Below are positions 10,436-19,212 of a stretch of 23,880 nt of DNA, one piece after another. The stretch spans positions 1 through 23,880 of the forward strand of contig CAZDWF010000050.1 of NCBI GenBank assembly GCA_964508895.1. The letters run 5' to 3'. A model generated the notes under the pieces. That model made no database searches. It was not told where the DNA came from and was given only the letters and a program-made list of their open reading frames with translations. Source of the DNA: M55B132 sp964508895. Its GTDB lineage: Bacteria; Bacteroidota; Bacteroidia; Bacteroidales; B18-G4. How positions within the stretch are numbered: the first letter of the stretch is position 1; each line of letters opens with the position of its first letter. A program made the translations under genes and the position numbers.

Positions 10436-12361
10436 TTACCCGACCACAGGAATGATAATCTCCACACGTGTGCCTGAAGGCTTGTCATTACTATCTTTTA
10501 AGTCGGTATATTTGACTTTCATATTACTTCCATAAAGTGAATTAACAAGTGTTAACCTCGACTCAGTTATTGTTGTTCCAAGTGAATTATGTGATTTACT
10601 CTTTTCTTCCTTTATCTTCATTGCCTTTTCCCTGCCTATCCCATTGTCTTCAATTATACAATAGATCTGATTCTCATCAAGTTTCAGGTCAATATCTACC
10701 AATCCTCTGCTTTCTTTATGCATAAGCCCGTGGACTATTGAATTCTCAACGAAAGGTTGTATTAGCATTGTAGGAATCCTGTATAAAAGAGTATCAATTT
10801 CTTCATCTACTGTGATCTTCCAATCAAATTTCCCTTTAAAGCGTAGTGATTCCAGTTCAAGGTAGAGCTTTAAAGCTTCAAGCTCATCTTTGATAGGGAT
10901 TGACATATGGCGTGAGTTTTCCAGGGTCATACGAATTAGTTTTGCAAACTTGCTCATATAATTATTTGAAGCAATCCTGTCATTCTGAAAAACATAATAC
11001 TGAATAGAGTTAAGTGTATTAAAGATGAAATGAGGATTCATCTGTTGCCTTAAGTTCCTTTGTGTCAACTCCGAAACTTTATGATTCATCGCTGCCAGGC
11101 GTTGCTTTGATAAAAGTTTGTTTTGATAAAATACCAGACTTCCAATAATTAAAACCAATGACAAAACTGAAATCAAGCCATAAGTTATGTATTGATTCTG
11201 CTTATATTTCATTGAAAGCAACTCGAATTCCTTGAATTTCTTATCTGCTTCATATCGAGTTTGTGCTTCAAACAATTGAAGGTTGTATTCATCAGACATT
11301 GCTGAATCTGCGTATTTTGAGTGAAGCTTTGAATTTTTATATGCTTCTTCAAAATTATCAAGACTTGCATACATCAGCGCAATATCTTCATACAACCAAT
11401 CCAGGTTAAAATAATCATTGATCTTCTTTGCAATACTTATGCTTTTCTTATAATTCTCAATGGCACTCTTATAATCTTTCTTATCACGATAAATATTACC
11501 AATATTCCCATAGATATTGCATTCAAAATTAAGCTTTCTGGGGCCTGATAAAATTTCCAGGTTTTCAAGATATTTCTCAAGTGAAATATCTAATTCCCCT
11601 TTAAGATAATATATCCATGCAATATGATTCAATATCATAATCATATCTGATGAATCTTTCTTAGACACACTCAATTCAAAAGCTCTATCATAAAATACAA
11701 GTGCCTCATTATAATTATTCATTTCCAGTTCAATGTTTCCCAGCCTGTAATATACCCATGAGATATATTTTGCTTTTTTATTATGATCAACACCACTTAG
11801 ATAAAGATTATAAAATTCCTTTTCTTTTTCAGGATCATTTAACCTCTCGTAAACTCTTGCTTTATCATAATACAATACTGAAATCTGCTTTTTTAAATCC
11901 TTTTCTTTAGCCAGGTCTATTGCTTCAGTAAACATATCCAAAGCAGCCTTATAATCACCTTCCCTATATAAGAGCCAAGCTTTTGCACGCTTTAATTGAA
12001 TTCTTTCGCTAGTTGTATTTGGAGGATACAAGAACTTTATTTTTCTTTCGAGAAGTTCTATGGCCACATCATATTTGCCAAGATTATCATTTAAATAGAT
12101 AAGAAAGTCAAACAATCTTACATCTGGTTTGATACCAGTTGAATCAGAAAGTCTTATTGCTTTATTGCCAAATACCAGCGAAAGCTTATGATCTTCCTGA
12201 TAGCTTAAATAAGTAAGTTTTGTAAGAATATTATAACGGGTAGTATCGTCGAGTTCAGTATTTAGTACCTTCATGAGACTATCAATCTCATTAGCTGCAA
12301 TCGTTTTATAACCAAGCAGGAGAAGTAAAAATAATAATATAGGTTTCAGATGTAACTTCAT
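10436..12361 (-). CDS. TPR-containing sensor histidine kinase, LytS/YehU type
   Basis: This 641-residue protein begins with a signal peptide or membrane anchor (LLFLLLLLGY). A periplasmic region of TPR-like helical repeats follows (about 30-370, e.g. YRLGNIELEMNNYNEALVFY). A membrane helix lies at about 391-412 (YGLISVLSLVLIIGSLVF), then a short coiled linker. The kinase core has a His_kinase signature with H444 in QQMNPHFIFNTLNSIQYY. The HATPase part has the N-box PFVENSIVHG (about 536-545) and EDNGIGR (about 571-577). This arrangement is common in Bacteroidota and pairs with LytTR regulators; the partner gene lies directly downstream. The TPR domain probably senses a periplasmic protein or ligand, which cannot be identified here. 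Confidence 0.93.
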   Translation of the reverse strand: MKLHLKPILLFLLLLLGYKTIAANEIDSLMKVLNTELDDTTRYNILTKLTYLSYQEDHKLSLVFGNKAIRLSDSTGIKPDVRLFDFLIYLNDNLGKYDVAIELLERKIKFLYPPNTTSERIQLKRAKAWLLYREGDYKAALDMFTEAIDLAKEKDLKKQISVLYYDKARVYERLNDPEKEKEFYNLYLSGVDHNKKAKYISWVYYRLGNIELEMNNYNEALVFYDRAFELSVSKKDSSDMIMILNHIAWIYYLKGELDISLEKYLENLEILSGPRKLNFECNIYGNIGNIYRDKKDYKSAIENYKKSISIAKKINDYFNLDWLYEDIALMYASLDNFEEAYKNSKLHSKYADSAMSDEYNLQLFEAQTRYEADKKFKEFELLSMKYKQNQYITYGLISVLSLVLIIGSLVFYQNKLLSKQRLAAMNHKVSELTQRNLRQQMNPHFIFNTLNSIQYYVFQNDRIASNNYMSKFAKLIRMTLENSRHMSIPIKDELEALKLYLELESLRFKGKFDWKITVDEEIDTLLYRIPTMLIQPFVENSIVHGLMHKESRGLVDIDLKLDENQIYCIIEDNGIGREKAMKIKEEKSKSHNSLGTTITESRLTLVNSLYGSNMKVKYTDLKDSNDKPSGTRVEIIIPVVG

Positions 12362-12406
12362 TGTGTCGCTAGTAATTCATGGATTTCTGGATCAACCCAT
12401 ATAATG

Positions 12407-12414
12407 CAAAAGTA
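12407..12414 (-). promoter_or_regulatory. Candidate -7 promoter box for the kinase/regulator operon
   Basis: On the minus strand this reads TACTTTTG, an exact match to the Bacteroidota -7 consensus TAnnTTTG. It lies 46 bases before the kinase ATG, giving a short leader. A TTG that could serve as -33 lies about 25 bases upstream, longer than the usual spacing of about 19-21, so the call rests mainly on the -7 box. Confidence 0.35.
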
Positions 12415-12766
12415 AAATCAAAATTTAAATTATGATTAACAAACCTAATAAATAGATTATTTCAGTATTCATTTGGTACATCTCAATCAATATGTTTCTA
12501 TATGGTGAAAATAAATTAGTGATTCTTTACTAATATCATAAAACAGCAAAAAAGAACTTTATATTTTGCAGGACAGCTATTTTCGTATTACTTTTACATT
12601 GAAATATTTAAGTATATCTATTTCAAAGAAAGAATAAAATTACTAATTATTTGATTAATATTTTCATCAGAGGCTTTATAATCTTGTAATAATGAAAACA
12701 TACAAGAACTTATATCTGAAACCTTATAAAAAATACGCAAAAGGCCTGTTTGAATGCTGGCTGTTC

Positions 12767-12852
12767 TAGATAATAGATACTAGATACTAGATATTAGATT
12801 CTGGATTCTGGCTCCCATTTTTCATCTTTCATTTTTCATCTTTCATTTTTCC
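12767..12852 (+). repeat. Short tandem repeats abutting the hypE start codon
   Basis: Two arrays are readable. The first, about 12767-12811, is built from TAGATAC/TAGATAT units followed by GATTCTG copies. The second is a 14-base unit ATTTTTCATCTTTC, present as perfect copies at 12817-12830 and 12831-12844 and a partial third copy to 12852. The array ends one base before the ATG at 12854, so it occupies the place of the ribosome binding site with a pyrimidine-rich tract. Copy number could change by slippage. Confidence 0.8.
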
Positions 12853-12853
12853 T

Positions 12854-13642
12854 ATGCACGGTCTCATCTTCGACATAAAAAAGTTTGCTATACATGACGG
12901 CCCTGGTATACGTACCACAGTCTTCTTTAAGGGATGCTGCATGAGATGTGCCTGGTGCCATAACCCTGAGAGCCAAAATAAGAAACAGGAAAATATCACA
13001 AGAATCAGAAGAATAGGCAAAAAAGAGTTTTATGAAGAAGAAACTATTGGCAAATATTATCAAGCTGATGAAATTATAGATATTATACTTGAAGACGAAG
13101 CATTTTATCAGGAATCAGGTGGTGGTGTTACTTTCTCAGGAGGAGAACCATTATTACAATCAGATTTTCTGCTTCCTGTTTTAATAGAATGTAAAAGAAA
13201 TGATGTGCATACTGCTATTGATACAAGCGGGAATGTTGATCCGGATGCTTTCAACATGGTCCTTAGCTTTACAGATCTTTTTCTTTTCGACATCAAGCTA
13301 TTTGATGATGAAATGCATAAAAAATATACAGGAGTTTCAAACAAACTCATCCTGAATAATTTTATAAGCCTTACAAAAGAAGATGTAGAAATAATTGTGA
13401 GAATACCAATCATTCCTGGCATCACAGATACTGAAAAAAACATAAATCAACTGAGTGAATTTTTACATGGTAAAATAGAAAGAGTTGATCTTTTGCCCTA
13501 TCATGTTTATGCAAAAAATAAATACGAAAGATTAGGAAGAAAATTCTCTCTGGCAGAGATCACTGAATCCGAAACAGATCACATTCAGGAATTATCTGAC
13601 CATTTTACTTCATCCGGTATTATTGTTCAAATCGGAGGCTAA
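12854..13642 (+). CDS. hypE: Glycyl radical enzyme activating enzyme (radical SAM), HypE-like
   Basis: This 262-residue radical SAM protein has the activating-enzyme N-terminus FDIKKFAIHDGPGIRTTVF and the cluster motif C28-x3-C32-x2-C35 that binds the [4Fe-4S] cluster and SAM. A SAM-contacting segment GGGVTFSGGEPL follows (GGE at 96-98), and DTSGN lies further on. It should abstract a hydrogen from the conserved glycine of the downstream enzyme. It is short: the cysteine-rich ferredoxin-like insert found after the CxxxCxxC motif in many glycyl radical activases is absent, as in pyruvate formate-lyase activase. The start is supported by family alignment; no Shine-Dalgarno is visible. Its stop lies five bases before hypD, so they form an operon. 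The hypE name rests on this pairing. Confidence 0.88.
   Translation: MHGLIFDIKKFAIHDGPGIRTTVFFKGCCMRCAWCHNPESQNKKQENITRIRRIGKKEFYEEETIGKYYQADEIIDIILEDEAFYQESGGGVTFSGGEPLLQSDFLLPVLIECKRNDVHTAIDTSGNVDPDAFNMVLSFTDLFLFDIKLFDDEMHKKYTGVSNKLILNNFISLTKEDVEIIVRIPIIPGITDTEKNINQLSEFLHGKIERVDLLPYHVYAKNKYERLGRKFSLAEITESETDHIQELSDHFTSSGIIVQIGG
13634..13638 (+). promoter_or_regulatory. Shine-Dalgarno site for hypD
   Basis: GGAGG lies in the last codons of hypE, nine bases before the hypD ATG. This is the best ribosome binding site in the cluster and stands out because the neighbouring genes lack one. It supports the ATG at 13648 and strong, coupled translation of the glycyl radical enzyme. Confidence 0.65.
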
Positions 13643-13647
13643 TACTA

Positions 13648-16011
13648 ATGAACACAAGAATCAAAAAACTAAGAGATTACAGTCTGGGTGCTACAAACAG
13701 ATTATCAGCTGAAAGAGCAAACTTGCTAACTGAGTTTTATAAGTCTGAAGAAGCTGAAAAAGCAAGCATTCCTATTCAAAGGGCACTGGCTTTCAAATAC
13801 ATCCTGTTAAATAAAAAAATATATATTCATGAAAATGAACTAATAGTTGGAGAAAGAGGGCCTGAACCAAAATCCACGCCTACCTATCCTGAAGTGTGCC
13901 TGCACTCATTACTGGACATGGAAATACTTGATGAAAGAAATAAAGTTTCTTTTAAATCAAATAAAGAAAGTAAACAATTGTATAAGGAAGTTATAATTCC
14001 TTTCTGGAAAGGCAAAACACAACGAGACAAAATCTTCAGCGAGATGGACCAGGAGTGGATTGATGCCTATCATGCAGGAGTATTTACTGAATTCCAGGAA
14101 CAAAGAGCACCAGGACATACTGTTCTTGGCAATAAGATTTATAAGCATGGATTTAAAGAAATTATAAAAGAAATTGAAAAGAAAATTAACAATCTTGATT
14201 TTTGTAATGATTCTGAAGCACAAGATAAAAGAGAAGAATTAAAGGCCATGGCTATATCTGCCAATGCCATGATAGAGTATGCACTAAGACATGCTGATGC
14301 TTTGAAAACACTTGCAAAGTCAGAAAGCAATAAAAAAAGGCAATCTGAACTATTAAAAATGGCAGATATCTGTAAAAGAGTGCCTGCCTATAAACCGGAA
14401 AACCTCCATGAAGCATTACAGTATTACTGGTTTGTACATCTAGGAGTAATTATAGAACTGAACCCCTGGGATTCATTTAATCCAGGCCGCCTCGATCAAC
14501 ACCTTTATCCTTTTTACAAGAATGACCTCAAAGAAGAAATTCATACAGAAGAAACCGCAAAAGAGATACTTCAGGCTTTCTGGATTAAATTTAATAATCA
14601 TCCTGCTCCACCTAAGATTGGGGTTACTGCAAAGGAAAGTAACACTTATACGGATTTTACCCTGATCAACCTTGGAGGGCTGAAGGAAGACGGAAGCAAT
14701 GCGGTTAATGAACTTAGTTATCTCATCCTTGATGTGATCAAGGAGATGAGAATTTTACAGCCAGGCTCAATGGTTCAAATCAGCAAAAAGAATCCTGATA
14801 AATTTATTGAAAAAGCTATTGGAATCATCAAAACCGGATTTGGACAACCTTCAGTATTTAATACAGATGCTATTATTCAGGAATTACTCTTGCAGGGCAA
14901 AAAAATTGAAGATGCCCGAAACGGTGGTGCCAGCGGTTGTGTTGAAACAGGAGCATTTGGAACTGAATGTTACATCTTAACAGGATATTTCAATCTAACG
15001 AAAATACTGGAGCTTACTCTGAATAATGGTTATGACGAAAGAACTTCGATGCAGATCGGACTACGAACAGGAGATGTTTCCAATTTTAAATCCTTCGACC
15101 AGATATTAAATGCCTATAAAGTTCAACTAATTCACTTCATAAATATCAAAATCAAAGGGAATAATATAATTGAAAAGTTATTTGCAGAAAATTTACCAGC
15201 TCCTTTCCTTTCGCTGCTAATTGATGACTGTATTAAAAATGCTAAAGATTATAATGCAGGAGGCGCAAGATATAATACCTCTTATATCCAGGGTGTTGGA
15301 CTAGGTTCGATCAGCGATTGTCTGACTTCAATACGATATAATGTTTTCGATAAGAAAAAAATATCCTTAGGGGATTTTGTCCAAATCCTGAAAAATAATT
15401 TCAATGGATATGAAGAACTGCAAAAAGACCTTATCTATAATACTCCAGGATATGGCAATGATGATGATTATGCTGATCAACATGCCAACTGGGTTTTCGA
15501 AACCTTCTTTGATGCAGTGAATGGAAGGCCAACAGTAAGAGATGGTGTTTACAGAATCAATATGCTGCCTACAACAAGCCATGTTTATTTTGGGAGTGTT
15601 ATTGGTGCAACTCCGGATGGAAGAAATGCATATACACCATTGTCAGAAGGGATCTCTCCTGTTCAGGGAGCCGACAGGAAAGGACCAACATCAGTGCTCA
15701 AGTCTGCCTCTAAAATTGATCATTTAAAAACAGGTGGCACACTGCTGAACCAGAAATTTACTCCACAAATTCTTGAAGATAAAAAAGGAGTCAATAGCCT
15801 GATTCATCTTATCAGAACCTATTTTAAAATGAATGGACATCATATTCAATTCAATGTTGTTACTGCAGATACATTAAAAGAAGCTCAGAAATGCCCTGAG
15901 AAATATTCTGATCTAATTGTAAGGGTAGCAGGATACAGTGATTACTTTAACGATCTTACTGAGGAGCTTCAGGACGAAATAATCAGAAGAACAGAACACA
16001 ATGATATTTAA
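13648..16011 (+). CDS. hypD: trans-4-hydroxy-L-proline dehydratase (glycyl radical enzyme)
   Basis: The 787-residue protein has a PFL-like barrel with active-site C431-V432-E433 in GGASGCVETGAFG and a C-terminal glycyl radical loop VRVAGYSDYF with G762. As I recall the Clostridioides difficile HypD active site (H160, D278, S334, D339, F340, C434, E436, Y450, T645, G765), each residue is found here three positions earlier: H157, D275, S331, D336, F337, C431, E433, Y447, T642, G762. Length and flanking segments such as EFQEQRAPGHTV also fit. The enzyme removes water from trans-4-hydroxy-L-proline to give pyrroline-5-carboxylate, normally reduced to proline by ProC, which is not in this window. 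It requires activation by HypE and strictly anoxic conditions. The residue list is from memory, so an alignment should confirm it. Confidence 0.87.
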   Translation: MNTRIKKLRDYSLGATNRLSAERANLLTEFYKSEEAEKASIPIQRALAFKYILLNKKIYIHENELIVGERGPEPKSTPTYPEVCLHSLLDMEILDERNKVSFKSNKESKQLYKEVIIPFWKGKTQRDKIFSEMDQEWIDAYHAGVFTEFQEQRAPGHTVLGNKIYKHGFKEIIKEIEKKINNLDFCNDSEAQDKREELKAMAISANAMIEYALRHADALKTLAKSESNKKRQSELLKMADICKRVPAYKPENLHEALQYYWFVHLGVIIELNPWDSFNPGRLDQHLYPFYKNDLKEEIHTEETAKEILQAFWIKFNNHPAPPKIGVTAKESNTYTDFTLINLGGLKEDGSNAVNELSYLILDVIKEMRILQPGSMVQISKKNPDKFIEKAIGIIKTGFGQPSVFNTDAIIQELLLQGKKIEDARNGGASGCVETGAFGTECYILTGYFNLTKILELTLNNGYDERTSMQIGLRTGDVSNFKSFDQILNAYKVQLIHFINIKIKGNNIIEKLFAENLPAPFLSLLIDDCIKNAKDYNAGGARYNTSYIQGVGLGSISDCLTSIRYNVFDKKKISLGDFVQILKNNFNGYEELQKDLIYNTPGYGNDDDYADQHANWVFETFFDAVNGRPTVRDGVYRINMLPTTSHVYFGSVIGATPDGRNAYTPLSEGISPVQGADRKGPTSVLKSASKIDHLKTGGTLLNQKFTPQILEDKKGVNSLIHLIRTYFKMNGHHIQFNVVTADTLKEAQKCPEKYSDLIVRVAGYSDYFNDLTEELQDEIIRRTEHNDI

Positions 16012-16027
16012 CAAAAATCAAATACCT

Positions 16028-19000
16028 ATGAAATTTACTATTTGTTCATTATTAATCTTGTTTTCATTGGTTTCATTTAGCCAGGAGAACACTTATGAAT
16101 GGGATAATCCTGATATTATCCAAATAAACAAATTACCTGCACACAGTACTTTTATTCCTTATGATGATGCAGAAAAAGCCCTGAAAAACAAACCTCAGGA
16201 ATCCGCCTATTATAAACTACTAAATGGAGAATGGAAATTCAACTGGGTGAGAAAGCCAGCTGACAGACCTGAGGAGTTCTACACCATGGATTATGATGAT
16301 AATAGCTGGGATAAAATTAAAGTTCCTTCAAACTGGGAAATAGAAGGTTATGGAGTGCCTATTTATATTAACCAACCTTATGAATTTACCAGTGATCCAA
16401 AACCACCGGCAATACCTCATGATTATAACCCGGTCGGTTCTTACAGGACATGGTTTGATATTCCGGAAAACTGGACAGGGAAAGAAGTTATCATACATCT
16501 TGGTGCAGTGAAATCAGGATTCTATCTATGGATTAATGGTGAATTTATTGGATACAGCCAGGGTAGTAAGACAGCTGCTGAATTTAATATTACAGACAAG
16601 ATAAAGCCAGGAAAGAATCTGTTAGCTATGGAAGTATATCGCTGGTCAGATGGAAGCTGGCTTGAATGTCAGGATTTCTGGAGAATCAGCGGTATTGAAA
16701 GAGATGTTTATTTAGTTGCTTACCCTAAAGTTCATATTGAAGATTTTTTCGCAAATACAGGCTTAACTAATAATTATAAGGATGGGACTCTGGATCTTAA
16801 TGTCACTATTAATAATGCAGGAGACAGGAAAGCAAGAAAGTATTATTTGACGGCCTCACTTTATGAAGCTGGAAATAATACAGCTGTATTCTTTGAAGAA
16901 CAATTATTGAAGATTGATGCAAACAGTTCTGTTGATGTAAACTTCAATACCATCCTGGAACATGTTAAAGCATGGACAGCAGAGACACCAAATCTTTATC
17001 AATTACTCCTGAGCATTTATTATAAGGGAGAGCTACTGGAAGCTACATCTGCTAAAATTGGTTTTAAGTCATCGGAAATTAAGAACGGACAATTGCTGGT
17101 AAACGGCAAACCAATATTAATCAAAGGTGTTAACAGGCATGAACATGATCCTGTAACAGGCCATGTTATCAGTGAAGAATCCATGCTGAAGGATATTGAA
17201 CTTATGAAGAGATACAATGTTAATACAGTCAGGACAAGTCATTACCCTAACGATCCTCGCTGGTATGAGCTTTGTGATGAATATGGTTTGTATGTAATCG
17301 ATGAAGCAAATATTGAATCACATGGGATGGGTTATCATCCTGACAGAACACTGGGTAATAATCCTATTTTCATGAAAGCACATCTTGACAGGGTTCAATC
17401 TGTGGTTGAGAGAGACAAGAACCATCCTTGTGTCATCCTCTGGTCAATGGGGAACGAAGCAGGTGATGGAGTGAATTTCGACACATGCTATAACTGGATA
17501 CACTTTAGAGATTCCTCAAGGCCAGTACATTATGAAAGAGCTTTAAAAGGAAGGAATACCGATGTTTTCTGCCCGATGTATGCCGGAGTTGATTACATCA
17601 GAAAATATGCGTCAAAGCCTCAGGAAAAACCATTGATCATGTGTGAATATGCGCACGCAATGGGTAATAGTTCAGGAAATTTAAAAGAATACTGGGATGT
17701 TATTGAAGCCAATAAGCAATTACAGGGTGCATCAGTCTGGGATTGGGTCGATCAGGGATTGCTTGAATACGATGAAAAAGGAAATGCATATTTTACCTAC
17801 GGAGGGGATTACGGATCAAAAGAAGTTCCCAGCGATAGCAACTTCTGTATTAATGGTCTTGTTCATCCTGACAGGACTCCACATCCGGGTTTAATTGAGA
17901 TAAAAAAGGTTTACCAGTATATCGATTTTGAATCCACAGACAGAGATCCTGATATAATAAACATTAAAAACAAATATGATTTCATAGATCTTTCTCATGT
18001 TTACCTTTTTTACCAATTTATTGAAGATGGAAAGGTAATAGTTGAAGATACCTTGTTTGATCTACCAGAAATAAATCCGGGAGAATCAGAACTCCTTCGC
18101 CTGAACATACCTTATAAAAATATTAGCAATGCCAATGAATATTTCATCAATGTTTATGCAAAAACCAAAGAAGAAAAACATCTCATACCAAAAGACTATG
18201 TGATTGCTTCCGAACAGATTGGATTAGCAAATATCACTGTACCTGCTGTATTGATCCCTTCCGGAAATATTTCATATGAATTCGAGAATAATAACTTAAT
18301 AATAACAGGAGATTATTTCACTCTTACATTCGATAAAGAACAAGGAATTATCAGTAGTTTCAGATATGGAGATACGGAATTATTAGAAGAAGGTCCTTTG
18401 CCTAATTTCTGGCGGGCTCCTACAGATAATGATAATGGATATCATATGGATGAGAAGCTTGCTATATGGAAAAAAGCCAGCAAAAGCAGAAAACTTACAA
18501 AGTTTGATGTTATGCAAAAAGATCCATCATTTGTTGAAGTCAATATTAATTTCGAACTCGATGGTATAAATTCTCAATATTTTTCAAAATACAGGATTAC
18601 CGGACAGGGTGCTATTGCAATACAAAATACTATATTCCCTGGTGACAGCGAATTACCAGAGTTACCTCGATTTGGCATTTCTTTTATAATGCCTGAAGGA
18701 TTTAACAATGTTAGCTATTACGGACGGGGACCACATGAAAATTACGTCGACAGGAAAACATCATCATTTGTTGGATTATATACCTCAACAGTTGAAGACA
18801 TGGCTTTCCAATATGTACGACCTCAGGAGAACGGGAACAGATGCGATATCCGCTGGATGATCATAATGAATGATACGGGTATAGGTTTGTTCATTGATGG
18901 CAATCCAACATTCGATGGATCTGTTTTGCATTACTCTATTGATGACCTCGACTATAAAGAAAGTGGAAAAAAACATATCAACGATTTGAAAATGAGGGAT

Positions 19001-19174
19001 GAAGTATATGTTAGCCTGGATCTCAGGCAAATGGGTGTTGGCGGAAATAATAGCTGGGGTGCACAGCCATTACAGAAATACAGGATTATGCCAAAACCAT
19101 ATACTTTCAGTGTGCTAATTAGTCCGACAGTAAAAGGACAAGATGTAAATGGGATGAGTAAGATTAGATACTAG
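16028..19174 (+). CDS. Secreted GH2 beta-galactosidase (LacZ type)
   Basis: About 1,048 residues, close to the usual LacZ length of ~1,020 plus a signal peptide. I chose the ATG at 16028 because it begins a clean signal peptide (MKFTICSLLILFSLVSFSQ); the upstream ATG at 16001 overlaps hypD. Domains in order are a jelly-roll sugar-binding domain, Ig-like domains, a TIM barrel and a C-terminal Bgal_small domain with RAPTDNDNGYH. The acid/base is E477 in WSMGNEAGDG and the nucleophile is E540 in IMCEYAHAMGNSSG; RTSHYPNDPRWY and DEANIESHGM are also typical. It should hydrolyse terminal beta-galactosides in the periplasm or at the surface. The gap to hypD is 16 bases, so it is probably in the same transcript. 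Galactoside preference cannot be read from the sequence. Confidence 0.9.
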   Translation: MKFTICSLLILFSLVSFSQENTYEWDNPDIIQINKLPAHSTFIPYDDAEKALKNKPQESAYYKLLNGEWKFNWVRKPADRPEEFYTMDYDDNSWDKIKVPSNWEIEGYGVPIYINQPYEFTSDPKPPAIPHDYNPVGSYRTWFDIPENWTGKEVIIHLGAVKSGFYLWINGEFIGYSQGSKTAAEFNITDKIKPGKNLLAMEVYRWSDGSWLECQDFWRISGIERDVYLVAYPKVHIEDFFANTGLTNNYKDGTLDLNVTINNAGDRKARKYYLTASLYEAGNNTAVFFEEQLLKIDANSSVDVNFNTILEHVKAWTAETPNLYQLLLSIYYKGELLEATSAKIGFKSSEIKNGQLLVNGKPILIKGVNRHEHDPVTGHVISEESMLKDIELMKRYNVNTVRTSHYPNDPRWYELCDEYGLYVIDEANIESHGMGYHPDRTLGNNPIFMKAHLDRVQSVVERDKNHPCVILWSMGNEAGDGVNFDTCYNWIHFRDSSRPVHYERALKGRNTDVFCPMYAGVDYIRKYASKPQEKPLIMCEYAHAMGNSSGNLKEYWDVIEANKQLQGASVWDWVDQGLLEYDEKGNAYFTYGGDYGSKEVPSDSNFCINGLVHPDRTPHPGLIEIKKVYQYIDFESTDRDPDIINIKNKYDFIDLSHVYLFYQFIEDGKVIVEDTLFDLPEINPGESELLRLNIPYKNISNANEYFINVYAKTKEEKHLIPKDYVIASEQIGLANITVPAVLIPSGNISYEFENNNLIITGDYFTLTFDKEQGIISSFRYGDTELLEEGPLPNFWRAPTDNDNGYHMDEKLAIWKKASKSRKLTKFDVMQKDPSFVEVNINFELDGINSQYFSKYRITGQGAIAIQNTIFPGDSELPELPRFGISFIMPEGFNNVSYYGRGPHENYVDRKTSSFVGLYTSTVEDMAFQYVRPQENGNRCDIRWMIIMNDTGIGLFIDGNPTFDGSVLHYSIDDLDYKESGKKHINDLKMRDEVYVSLDLRQMGVGGNNSWGAQPLQKYRIMPKPYTFSVLISPTVKGQDVNGMSKIRY

Positions 19175-19212
19175 AATCTTTTCTTATATTCGTGCATAAA
19201 TTTTAAGGTTTT

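Larger units (their letters stand above)
12362..12853. other. Divergent intergenic region between kinase and hypE
   Basis: This 492-base AT-rich region separates two divergent operons and should contain both promoters. Besides the candidate minus-strand -7 box, it holds a weak plus-strand box TAATCTTG at 12679-12686 (one mismatch to TAnnTTTG). There is a 25-codon ORF at 12692-12769 with no ribosome binding site and no recognisable product. The last 90 bases are short tandem repeats, listed separately. I saw no tRNA, no strong hairpin and no clear LytTR direct repeat, although I could not run a motif search. Confidence 0.6.

Noticed and set aside
12692..12769. 25-codon ORF in the divergent intergenic region
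   Set aside because: No ribosome binding site, no clear domain and a stop at the start of the tandem repeats; too little evidence to call a gene.
12767..12852. CRISPR array
   Set aside because: Units are only 7-14 bases, directly adjacent with no unique spacers, and no cas genes are present.
12836..13063. Minus-strand ORFs opposite the start of hypE
   Set aside because: Antisense to the radical SAM cluster motif; no signal or family similarity beyond chance.
13648..16011. Pyruvate formate-lyase or glycerol dehydratase annotation for the glycyl radical enzyme
   Set aside because: Pyruvate formate-lyase has a Cys-Cys pair at the active site, while this has G-C-V-E; surrounding residues match HypD as recalled rather than diol dehydratases.
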